Positions 57,629-64,000 of a DNA stretch of 64,000 nt are shown here, piece by piece. How positions within the stretch are numbered: position 1 is the first letter of the stretch; each line of letters opens with the position of its first letter. This DNA is from Terriglobus sp. RCC_193. GTDB lineage: Bacteria; Acidobacteriota; Terriglobia; Terriglobales; Acidobacteriaceae. The stretch covers positions 744,001 through 808,000 of the forward strand of contig NZ_JBFUPK010000002.1 of NCBI RefSeq assembly GCF_041355105.1. The letters run 5' to 3'. The notes beneath the pieces were generated by a model. That model was not told where the DNA came from and ran no database searches. It saw only the letters and a list, made by a program, of their open reading frames with translations. The position numbers were made by a program, and so were the translations under genes.

Positions 57629-58972
57629 ATGGGCATCCAGAGCATGATCACAATCGACGAGCTGAGTACAGCGACACCGGTGCGCCTAAGCATATCTGAG
57701 GCCACGCAGCAAGAGCTGAAGTCTGCTGTGCACCGAGAGCTGTTGAAGCGACTTGATCTGGAACGTCTCGTTGAGTTCAATCAAACGCACGCCAGCCAGA
57801 AGCAGCTCTTCGGCATCATTCAACGCATCGTCGTGGAGCAGAATGTCCCTTTGAGCGTGACCGAACGTGATCGGCTGACACAGGAAGTGTTGAACGAGGT
57901 TTTCGGACTGGGGCCCATTGAGCCACTGCTGCACGATCCTTCCGTGAGCGACATTCTTGTCAACACATGGAACTCCGTTTATGTAGAACGCCGCGGCCTG
58001 TTGGAGAAGACGAACATCGTCTTCAAAGACAATCGCCATCTCATGCACATCATTGAGAAGATCGTCTCCGCCGTGGGCAGGCGCGTGGATGAGTCGTCTC
58101 CCATGGTGGATGCCCGATTGCCAGATGGTTCACGCGTGAATGCGATCATTCCGCCGCTTGCGATCGACGGACCCATCCTTTCCATTCGTCGGTTTGGGAA
58201 CACACCTCTGACTGCGGAAGACCTGCTCCGTTCGAAGATGCTGGTGCCGTCCATGCTGGAGATTCTTCGTATCGCCGTTCATGCTCGTCTGAACATTGTG
58301 GTTTCAGGTGGAACAGGAGCAGGAAAGACGACACTGCTGAATGTGCTTTCGGGGTTTATCTCAGAACGTGAACGCATTGTTACGGTGGAAGACTCTGCGG
58401 AGTTGTTGCTCAAGCAGGAGCATGTGGTCCGATTGGAAACGCGACCGCCGAACCTTGAAGGTCAGGGTGCCATACGCCAACGCGAACTGATCATCAACGC
58501 TTTGCGTATGCGTCCTGATCGTATTGTGGTGGGCGAGGTGCGTGGCGAAGAGACGCTGGATATGTTGCAGGCCATGAATACAGGACACGATGGTTCGCTC
58601 ACCACCATTCATGCAAATTCTCCGCGCGATGCGATTGCTCGCCTGGAAACAATGGCGATGATGGCGAACGTCGGCTTGCCGGAAAAGGCCATTCGTTCAC
58701 AGATAGCAGCGGCCGTACACCTCATTGTCCAGGTGGCGCGTATGAGTGATGGATCCCGGCGTATCACGCACATCACAGAAATAGCAGGCACACAGGCAGA
58801 CGTGGTTGCCTTGAACGATCTTTTTCTTTTCGAGCGAAGGCGTGGAACGCAGGAAGGCAAGGTAGCGGGCCGGTTTTATTCTCCTGGCATACTTCCACGG
58901 TTTGCAGGCAGGCTGCATGATACTCCGGCTCAACACCTGGCCGCCCTTCTGAATCAGAGTGTGGAGGTCTAA
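57629..58972 (+). CDS. cpaF: Tad secretion ATPase CpaF/TadA
   Basis: 447 aa, family-sized. Walker A is [15 protein letters not shown] with Lys233. The Asp box [11 protein letters not shown] and Walker [17 protein letters not shown] follow, and the His box lies in [13 protein letters not shown]. The N-terminal helical domain (residues ~20-110) contains [21 protein letters not shown]. As a hexamer it powers Flp assembly and disassembly. AAAGGA lies 8 nt before the ATG. It is followed 5 bp later by tadB. Confidence 0.96.
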   Translation: MGIQSMITIDELSTATPVRLSISEATQQELKSAVHRELLKRLDLERLVEFNQTHASQKQLFGIIQRIVVEQNVPLSVTERDRLTQEVLNEVFGLGPIEPLLHDPSVSDILVNTWNSVYVERRGLLEKTNIVFKDNRHLMHIIEKIVSAVGRRVDESSPMVDARLPDGSRVNAIIPPLAIDGPILSIRRFGNTPLTAEDLLRSKMLVPSMLEILRIAVHARLNIVVSGGTGAGKTTLLNVLSGFISERERIVTVEDSAELLLKQEHVVRLETRPPNLEGQGAIRQRELIINALRMRPDRIVVGEVRGEETLDMLQAMNTGHDGSLTTIHANSPRDAIARLETMAMMANVGLPEKAIRSQIAAAVHLIVQVARMSDGSRRITHITEIAGTQADVVALNDLFLFERRRGTQEGKVAGRFYSPGILPRFAGRLHDTPAQHLAALLNQSVEV

Positions 58973-58977
58973 GCGCT

Positions 58978-59940
58978 ATGCTGGTTCTCTGTTTTGCCGT
59001 TCTGACCCCGCTTTTGTTCGCTGCAGTGATGTATGCGACGAGGCCTTCCCCTGAGATAACGGCAGCCGAAGCAAGGCTACATTCTCTGGTTGCCACAAAG
59101 GCGAAAGTCAACGGGGCTAATACAACTCAGTTGCCACTGGAAGAGAAAGCTCCCGGAACGTTTTTCTGGTTAGAGCAACGGCTGGAAGGAACAGAGGTAC
59201 TTCGCCGTTGCCAGCTGTTGCTCTTGCGGTCGCGGAGCAAGTGGAGCGCTGGAGAGCTCATCGTTGCTACAGTTAGCCTGGCATGGGGCGTGCCGCTCCT
59301 GGTCTATCTCGCAACAGGCAATGTTCTTCTTGCAATCGCTGGGTTCGCCGCTGGGTTTGTTCCGACAGCATGGCTGCAATGGAAAAAACAGAAACGCGTC
59401 AGAGCATTTGATGCCGCATTGCCGCAGTCTCTGGAAATGTTTTCGCGCTCACTGCGCGCTGGCCATTCGATCCCCGTGGCCATCGGCATTCTCGCCGAAG
59501 AGGCGCCGCTTGCGCTTCGCCACGATTTTGTGGAACTGCATCACGATCAAAATTATGGCTTGCCGCTACGCGAAGCATTTCTTGCCATGCTTGAGCGGAT
59601 TCCGTCACGCGACCTGCACATTTTTGTAACAGGCGTTCTGATACAGAAAGATACCGGCGGCAATCTTCCGGACGTAATGGATCGTATCGTGGCGGTCATC
59701 CGCGACCGTGTGCGGATTCAAGGAGAAGTGCGCATTCATACGGCACAGGGACGTCTCACGGGCTGGATTCTGTGTCTGTTGCCCGTCATTCTGCTGCTTG
59801 TGATTAACGTTATGAGTCCTGGCTATTCACGCATCCTTCTCCACGATGAGTCGGGCCGGAAGTTGCTCTATGCCGGTGTTGTTCTACTGGCCATGGGGGC
59901 CATCACGATTCACCAGATCATTCGCGGGATCGAGGTATGA
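58978..59940 (+). CDS. tadB: Tad platform protein TadB
   Basis: 320 aa. An N-terminal helix pair, then the T2SSF domain: ALPQSLEMFSRSLRAGHSIPVAIGILAEEAP, GLPLREAFLAMLERIPSRDLHIFVTGVLIQKDTGGNLPDVMDRI, and a C-terminal helix pair. TadB and TadC form the inner-membrane platform moved by TadA. Its stop overlaps tadC by 4 bp (ATGA). Confidence 0.93.
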   Translation: MLVLCFAVLTPLLFAAVMYATRPSPEITAAEARLHSLVATKAKVNGANTTQLPLEEKAPGTFFWLEQRLEGTEVLRRCQLLLLRSRSKWSAGELIVATVSLAWGVPLLVYLATGNVLLAIAGFAAGFVPTAWLQWKKQKRVRAFDAALPQSLEMFSRSLRAGHSIPVAIGILAEEAPLALRHDFVELHHDQNYGLPLREAFLAMLERIPSRDLHIFVTGVLIQKDTGGNLPDVMDRIVAVIRDRVRIQGEVRIHTAQGRLTGWILCLLPVILLLVINVMSPGYSRILLHDESGRKLLYAGVVLLAMGAITIHQIIRGIEV

Positions 59941-60839
59941 ACGTCGTGATGATTGTCTTCGTACTCTCTGCAGGATTTGCTTTGTTTTGCACGCTGATGC
60001 TGGTGGCACTGCCATTGCTGGCCGCAGAGTCAGAGGACATGGGACGCCTCAGGCAAGTTGTGGAAGCCAGATCTGCGATTGCTAAGTTCCACGCTCCGCG
60101 TCTGCAGGACACTGTGGCTGGATGGACCTCAACCCTTTCACGACGATTCGGGCTGCAACGCAATAAACAGGCCACAGAGAAGCTTGAAGCAGCAGGATTG
60201 CGCACGCCGATTCAGATGGACAGTTTCCTGGCAGTGCAATGGATCGCTCCGTTGGCCGGTCTTTTCGCGGGGAGCTTCGTACGTGGAAATCCGCTTCTGG
60301 CATGTGTGGCTTTTGCCGCAGCCGGTTATCTGCTACCGGACATCTGGTTGCGTCGACGTATTCGTCGGCATAAGGACAGGATTCGAAGGTCGCTACCGGA
60401 TGCGTTGGACCTGCTCAACATCTGTGTGGAGGCTGGTCTTGGGTTGGACCAGGCAATGCTGCGAGTTTCTGATGAATTGGCTCTCAGCCACCCAGAGCTA
60501 TACCTGGAGCTTCAGCGCGTGCAGCTCGAACAACGAATAGGTGGCGGAAGAATCGAAGCATGGAAACGGTTTGCAGAGCGATCCGGTACGGAAGAGGTGC
60601 AATCCTTCGTTGGGATGTTGACACAATCCGAACGATTTGGAACGCCCATCTCTCGAGCACTGACTCGCTTTGCGGATGACCTGCGTCTGCAGCGCAAACA
60701 ACGTGCTGAAGAAGCGGCTGCGAAGACAAAGGTGAAGATCGTGTTTCCGCTCGTCTTCTTTATCTTTCCGTGTCTGTTTCTCGTTTTGCTGGCACCGGCC
60801 ATTCTCAGTTTGTACGGAGTGCTGAAAGATATTCAGTGA
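59937..60839 (+). CDS. tadC: Tad platform protein TadC
   Basis: 300 aa. The T2SSF domain contains SLPDALDLLNICVEAGLGLDQAMLRVSDELALSHPELYLELQRVQLEQRIG and TEEVQSFVGMLTQSERFGTPISRALTRFADDLRLQRKQRAEE, then AAKTKVKIVFPLVFFIFPCLFLVLLAP. It pairs with TadB in the platform. It has membrane helices at the N-terminus, centre and C-terminus. The small ORF follows 62 bp later. Confidence 0.93.
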   Translation: MNVVMIVFVLSAGFALFCTLMLVALPLLAAESEDMGRLRQVVEARSAIAKFHAPRLQDTVAGWTSTLSRRFGLQRNKQATEKLEAAGLRTPIQMDSFLAVQWIAPLAGLFAGSFVRGNPLLACVAFAAAGYLLPDIWLRRRIRRHKDRIRRSLPDALDLLNICVEAGLGLDQAMLRVSDELALSHPELYLELQRVQLEQRIGGGRIEAWKRFAERSGTEEVQSFVGMLTQSERFGTPISRALTRFADDLRLQRKQRAEEAAAKTKVKIVFPLVFFIFPCLFLVLLAPAILSLYGVLKDIQ

Positions 60840-60901
60840 CTCAAGTTGTGATCCACCGCAGTCGATAGAAAAAACGAAAGAACTAACAAGGAGATAGATC
60901 A

Positions 60902-60991
60902 ATGGATATGACGATGATGATTCGTATTGCAGCAGGTGTTCTGGCCGTACTGGTCTTCGGCATTATTTTGTATCGCCGCAAACAGGCATAG
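60902..60991 (+). CDS. 29-residue single-helix membrane ORF in the tad operon
   Basis: AAGGAG lies 9 nt before the ATG at 60902. The product begins with DMTMMI, has one hydrophobic helix (RIAAGVLAVLVFGIILY) and ends with the positive tail RRKQA, so the C-terminus should face the cytoplasm. Its stop is followed immediately by the next ATG (TAGATG). The strong ribosome site and tight packing argue that it is a real gene. No family can be named; role could be a small pilus or platform subunit, or a translation-coupling leader peptide. Confidence 0.72.
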   Translation: MDMTMMIRIAAGVLAVLVFGIILYRRKQA

Positions 60992-61366
60992 ATGCAATCA
61001 AGACATTTCGTAACGATAACCAAAGCCAGCGACCAAAGGCTGATAGCGTCAAAGGTCGGCGTGGCAGACACGTCGCTTCGTCGGATGGTCGGCCTTCTTG
61101 GCCGGTCTGATCTGGGCAGCGAACAAGGCTTGTGGATCAAGCCTTGTTCGGGCGTGCACACACTCGGCATGCGCTTTCCAATTGATGTTGTGGGATTGGA
61201 CGCGGACTTTTGTGTAGTGCGTTTGTGGCCGCTCCTTAAGGCACATCGAATCACGGCGATCGTGCCCGCGGTGCGCACGGTTCTTGAGCTTGCGTCCGGT
61301 CGCATTACACACTGCGAATTGCGGCCAGGAGATCGTCTTCATATACGGGAGTATGAGGTTACATGA
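60992..61366 (+). CDS. DUF192 protein within the tad operon
   Basis: 124 aa, cytoplasmic by sequence with no signal. The DUF192 pattern is complete: VADTSLRRMVGLLGRSDLGSEQGLWIKPCSGVHTLGMRFPIDVVGLDADFCVVRL and a closing VLELASGRITHCELRPGDRLHI. DUF192 proteins are small beta-barrels of unknown function. It starts directly after the small ORF and overlaps the next gene by 4 bp, so it is part of the operon, between platform and pseudopilin genes. A role in pilus biogenesis is inference from position. Confidence 0.88.
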   Translation: MQSRHFVTITKASDQRLIASKVGVADTSLRRMVGLLGRSDLGSEQGLWIKPCSGVHTLGMRFPIDVVGLDADFCVVRLWPLLKAHRITAIVPAVRTVLELASGRITHCELRPGDRLHIREYEVT

Positions 61367-62763
61367 GCGGGCGTTCTGATTTTCACGACGATAGCGGCCA
61401 GGTCCTGGTGGTGGTCGCGCTTTGCCTGGTCGTGCTGATCGGATTCCTTGGACTGGCTGTGGATATTGGATTTGTCCGTCATGAACAGAGGCGTTTGCAG
61501 GCTGCAGCAGATGCTGCGGCGCTAGCCGGTGCTTTGGAGGTCCGCGTCTGCGGCGACTCGCCGAACTGCAGTGCCATGCAGACGGCGGCGCAGACTGCTC
61601 TGGCAGAGAACGGTTACAGCGGCAGCACGGTCATTACAGACTGCGCGACTCCAGGCACTGCACTCACATTGATGGTGAACAATCCGGTCTGCCTTTCCAG
61701 TACGGATCCCAATAAGAGCAAGTTGAACTATGTGGAGGCGCAGATATCTGAAACCGCTCCCTTGTATTTCTCACGTGTCTTTGGTGTCAATGGTTTTCGC
61801 ATCAAGGCACGCGCGCAAGCAGCCCGTGGTCTTGGCGGACCATGCATCTATGCACTGAATCCTTCCGCATCCGGTTCACTCTCAGTCCTTGCAGGACTGG
61901 GTTTTCAATCGAAATGCGGCATCGTGGTGGAATCGAAGTCGCCCACCGCAGTTACTTGCCTTATCGGTTTAATGTCCGCGCCAGAAATTCGAGTAAGTGG
62001 TGGCACATCAGGCTTGCTATGCGGCGCGGTACCGCCGCCCATTACCGGGGTTGCGCCGCCAACGCCTGCCGATCCACTCGCATATCTCCCCGCTCCTCCG
62101 AATGCAAACGATGCGTGCGGAACAAGAAGCGGAAATGTCTACAATGGGTCGCCCAAACCTGTATCTCTAGTACTCCCGCTCGGCAGCACATACGTCTTTA
62201 ATCCTGGCGTGTATTGCGGTGGCATTGCCATTACGGCCGCCGTACTTTCCAATGTCACGTTTAATCCCGGTGTATACATCCTGCGCAACGGCCATAACAC
62301 CATCCTCGGTATCCCCGGCCCTACTACAAGCGGACTCACAATTACCATAGGACTTCTAAGTAGTATCGTGGGCAACGGAGTCATGTTTTACAACGAGGGA
62401 GACGGCGGCAGCTTTTCCATCACTGCGACACCAGCGCTGCTGGGACTCTCGACGTATCAACTAACAGCGCCCACCAGCGGTAATTATGGTGGCATCCTCT
62501 TCTTCCAGGCACATGGAGTTACAAACACTGGAACGTTTCTCGTCAATCTTCTACAGGGATCGCGGATGGATGGCGTTATCTATATGCCGGATGCACTTGT
62601 TACGTATGGCGTCGGAGCAGTTGCGGGCGTTTCCAGGTTCAATGGCATTGTTGCGGATCGAATCCAGTTCACGGCACAGATCCTCAGCACGATTGGTAAC
62701 GATTACTCCACTCTCCAGTCTGGTTCGCCACTGGGCGGAGACCATTCGGAGCTTGTGCAATGA
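61363..62763 (+). CDS. TadG-like pilus-associated protein
   Basis: 466 aa. The N-terminus has the Tad pseudopilin pattern (DSGQVLVVVALCLVVLIGFLGLAVDIGFVRHEQRRLQAAADAAALAGA). The large C-terminal part is periplasmic, Gly/Ser/Thr-rich and strand-forming, with several Cys and a repeated YVFNPGVYCGG and NVTFNPGVYILRNG pattern suggesting a beta-helix-like repeat. It lacks a visible VWA metal site, unlike many TadG proteins. It probably anchors or caps the pilus in the envelope. It overlaps DUF192 upstream and the TadE-like gene downstream by 4 bp each. Confidence 0.85.
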   Translation: MSGRSDFHDDSGQVLVVVALCLVVLIGFLGLAVDIGFVRHEQRRLQAAADAAALAGALEVRVCGDSPNCSAMQTAAQTALAENGYSGSTVITDCATPGTALTLMVNNPVCLSSTDPNKSKLNYVEAQISETAPLYFSRVFGVNGFRIKARAQAARGLGGPCIYALNPSASGSLSVLAGLGFQSKCGIVVESKSPTAVTCLIGLMSAPEIRVSGGTSGLLCGAVPPPITGVAPPTPADPLAYLPAPPNANDACGTRSGNVYNGSPKPVSLVLPLGSTYVFNPGVYCGGIAITAAVLSNVTFNPGVYILRNGHNTILGIPGPTTSGLTITIGLLSSIVGNGVMFYNEGDGGSFSITATPALLGLSTYQLTAPTSGNYGGILFFQAHGVTNTGTFLVNLLQGSRMDGVIYMPDALVTYGVGAVAGVSRFNGIVADRIQFTAQILSTIGNDYSTLQSGSPLGGDHSELVQ

Positions 62764-63236
62764 GCATGTATCGGAAAGTACTGAAGTTTGCAGCGCAATC
62801 GCGAAACATCGCCAGCAATCAGGATGCCACCAGCCTGATTGAGACAGCAATCATCCTTCCATTTCTGTTGCTGATGCTTGCTGGTGCAATGGATATCGGT
62901 CGCATGTTTCGCGCATCGATGATTGTCAAAGCTTCGGCTCGTATGGGTGCGGCGTATGGCATTCATCATCCCACGGATGTGGCCGGAATGATCACCGCGG
63001 CAAAGACGGATACGTCGACTCTCGTCAGCATCGTACCTCTGGCACAGTATGGATGCGAATGTTCGGACGGGAAGAATGCGATTGCGAGTTGTAGTTCAGA
63101 GCCTTCGTGCAGCATGAACAGCGTGTATTTCGTCGAGGTGGATACAAGTGCGAGCTATACGCCGATTCTGCCGTGGCCGGGCATTCCGTCAAGCATTCCC
63201 ATCAGGGCAGAGGTGAGGCTTCGTGCGGCGCGCTAA
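62760..63236 (+). CDS. TadE-like pseudopilin
   Basis: 158 aa. The TadE signature is ATSLIETAIILPFLLLMLAGAMDIGRMFRASMIVKASARMGAAYGI, with Glu after the cleavage region and one helix, followed by a periplasmic domain with four Cys (YGCECSDG, SCSSEPSCSMN). TadE-type pseudopilins are processed like Flp and needed for pilus biogenesis. It overlaps both neighbours in a coupled string of three pseudopilin genes. Confidence 0.88.
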   Translation: MSMYRKVLKFAAQSRNIASNQDATSLIETAIILPFLLLMLAGAMDIGRMFRASMIVKASARMGAAYGIHHPTDVAGMITAAKTDTSTLVSIVPLAQYGCECSDGKNAIASCSSEPSCSMNSVYFVEVDTSASYTPILPWPGIPSSIPIRAEVRLRAAR

Positions 63237-63726
63237 GTTTTTTTCAGCACAACGTCTCGCTCGTCATGAGTCGGGAAGCACATTGCTGGAGATGGCGCTG
63301 TGTCTTAGCCTTGTGTCACTCGTGATGTTGGGTATCGTGGAGTGTTCGTTGGCGGTTTATACGGAACATTATGTGGAGTCAGCCGCACTTAGCGGTGCGC
63401 GCTATGCAACCGTAAGAGGTTCTACTTACAGCGGCACGGCCTGCGCAAGCGCCTCTTCCTATCAGTGCATGGCTGATACGAAGAGCATCCTCACGTACAT
63501 CCAGAGCAACTCTGCTCCTGGCATTGTTGCATCGCAGTTATCCGTCACGGCATCATGGCCCGGAACCACGGGCGGTGGTGGAGTATGTGATGTAACGCAA
63601 GGGAATGGTAGTCCCGGTTGCGTGGTCACTGTGACGGTAAGTTATCCATTTACCTTCATGCTGCCAGCTCCTCTCCATAAGAGCATTACCTTTCGCTCCA
63701 GCCGCTCCAGCGTGATCTCGCAGTAA
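63223..63726 (+). CDS. TadE/TadF-like pseudopilin
   Basis: 167 aa from a GTG overlapping the previous gene by 14 bp. Its signature GSTLLEMALCLSLVSLVMLGIVECSLAVYTEHYVESAALSGARYATVRG is that of TadE/TadF, with a helix and a Glu after the leader. The periplasmic part has Cys in TACAS, YQCMA, VCDV and GCVV. It is the last gene of the tad operon; I see no convincing terminator after it. Confidence 0.87.
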   Translation: MRRAKFFSAQRLARHESGSTLLEMALCLSLVSLVMLGIVECSLAVYTEHYVESAALSGARYATVRGSTYSGTACASASSYQCMADTKSILTYIQSNSAPGIVASQLSVTASWPGTTGGGGVCDVTQGNGSPGCVVTVTVSYPFTFMLPAPLHKSITFRSSRSSVISQ

Positions 63727-63779
63727 ATCAGGGAACCCCTGGTTACTGTGAGATCAACGCTGTAAGTGGCTGTAACGTA

Positions 63780-64000
63780 TCAGAAGCGCCGGAGTATGGG
63801 CGATCGGAGCGGCAGGCTGGACGATGCCGTCTTGCCCTGTTGGCGCAACCAACTTTCATGTTCCATGCGGCTGATTTTCTCCGCCACCGCCAGGCTGATG
63901 AAGTGATTGAGGGATATGCCTTCCAGCCGCGCAAGCTCTGTGGCCTGCATTCGTACTGACGGACTCAGACGCAAGGGGAAGCTAAGTAGTTTCTTCGGTT
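63780..64000 (-). CDS. HicB-like ribbon-helix-helix protein (copy 2, start cut by the window end)
   Basis: The frame runs to the last base with no stop upstream, so the start codon lies at or just outside 64000. The visible part begins PKKLLSFPLRLSPSVRMQATELARLEGISLNHFISLAVAEKI and continues SRMEHESWLRQQGK to a ~20-residue basic tail, the pattern of free-standing HicB-type ribbon-helix-helix proteins. It resembles copy 1 at 50237-50428 (ELA-x3-GISLNHF core) and lies in the same orientation, converging with the tad operon. Confidence 0.8.
   Translation of the reverse strand, partial: PKKLLSFPLRLSPSVRMQATELARLEGISLNHFISLAVAEKISRMEHESWLRQQGKTASSSLPLRSPILRRF

Noticed and set aside
60902-60991. 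The small ORF as only a Shine-Dalgarno spacer for DUF192
   Set aside because: It has its own strong SD, a well-formed membrane helix and a charged end, better than expected for a spacer; retained as a gene.
1-64000. tRNA, rRNA or riboswitch
   Set aside because: I found no cloverleaf with a CCA-type end, no rRNA stretch and no recognised riboswitch core, including upstream of trpE, apt and purS.

Overview
The window reads as chromosomal DNA of a soil Acidobacteriota, most likely family Acidobacteriaceae (Terriglobus/Edaphobacter/Granulicella type). The reasons are a fairly GC-rich, Gram-negative gene set (lptD, lpxA, lpxI, fabZ); two protein families enriched in this phylum (the VWFA-related TIGR03436 type at 22271-23212 and the TIGR03435/DUF3738 type at 42256-43077); YbhE-type lactonase paralogues; and dispersed intergenic palindromes. 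I see no rRNA, tRNA, CRISPR array, insertion sequence or prophage.

Layout. 1-3760: the tail of an acidic-then-lysine-rich histone H1-like protein, a small membrane protein and a DesK/DesR-like two-component pair. 3788-10743: an exported peroxiredoxin, lpxI with an unknown Cys4 protein, a secreted protein, an Xre/RES toxin-antitoxin pair with a clear operator, a half-size EamA protein, lpxA-fabZ and a DUF4232 lipoprotein. 10956-14482: an exported protein, a higBA toxin-antitoxin pair with a perfect operator palindrome, an SDR and a BRO-N protein. 14489-20461: lptD divergent from an RDD protein, followed by an ArnT-like glycosyltransferase. 20714-27866: trpE, a VWA protein, a molybdopterin oxidoreductase, a SnoaL-like protein, an alpha/beta hydrolase, acylphosphatase and apt. 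28028-31929: three lactonase-family paralogues. 32275-43816: a multicopper oxidase with an outer-membrane-like partner, a YfgM-like TPR protein, xseA, glmM, a GH2 glycosidase, alr, a TIGR03435 protein and a flavin reductase. 43829-50428: frr, purS, ppa, a divergent MarR/quinone-reductase pair, an MFS exporter, an SDR and a small ribbon-helix-helix protein.

50577-63726 is the main accessory-like block. It holds a seven-helix GGDEF-EAL protein followed by a complete-looking Tad/Flp pilus operon: flp, prepilin peptidase, cpaB, secretin, cpaE/tadZ, cpaF/tadA, tadB, tadC, a 29-codon membrane ORF, a DUF192 gene and three TadE/TadG-type pseudopilin genes. The block is bracketed by two paralogous ribbon-helix-helix genes in the same orientation, the second cut by the window end.

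Two genome-scale patterns stand out. First, at least five genes (Xre antitoxin, higB, the molybdopterin oxidoreductase, apt, purS) have a -10-like hexamer exactly 6 nt before the start codon and no convincing Shine-Dalgarno sequence at that start, as expected for leaderless transcripts. Second, several intergenic gaps hold a family of about 140-170 bp imperfect palindromes whose ends read GTCATCCTGAGCG or GTCATTCTGAGCG. Gene functions are inferred from sequence motifs read by eye; no database search was run.
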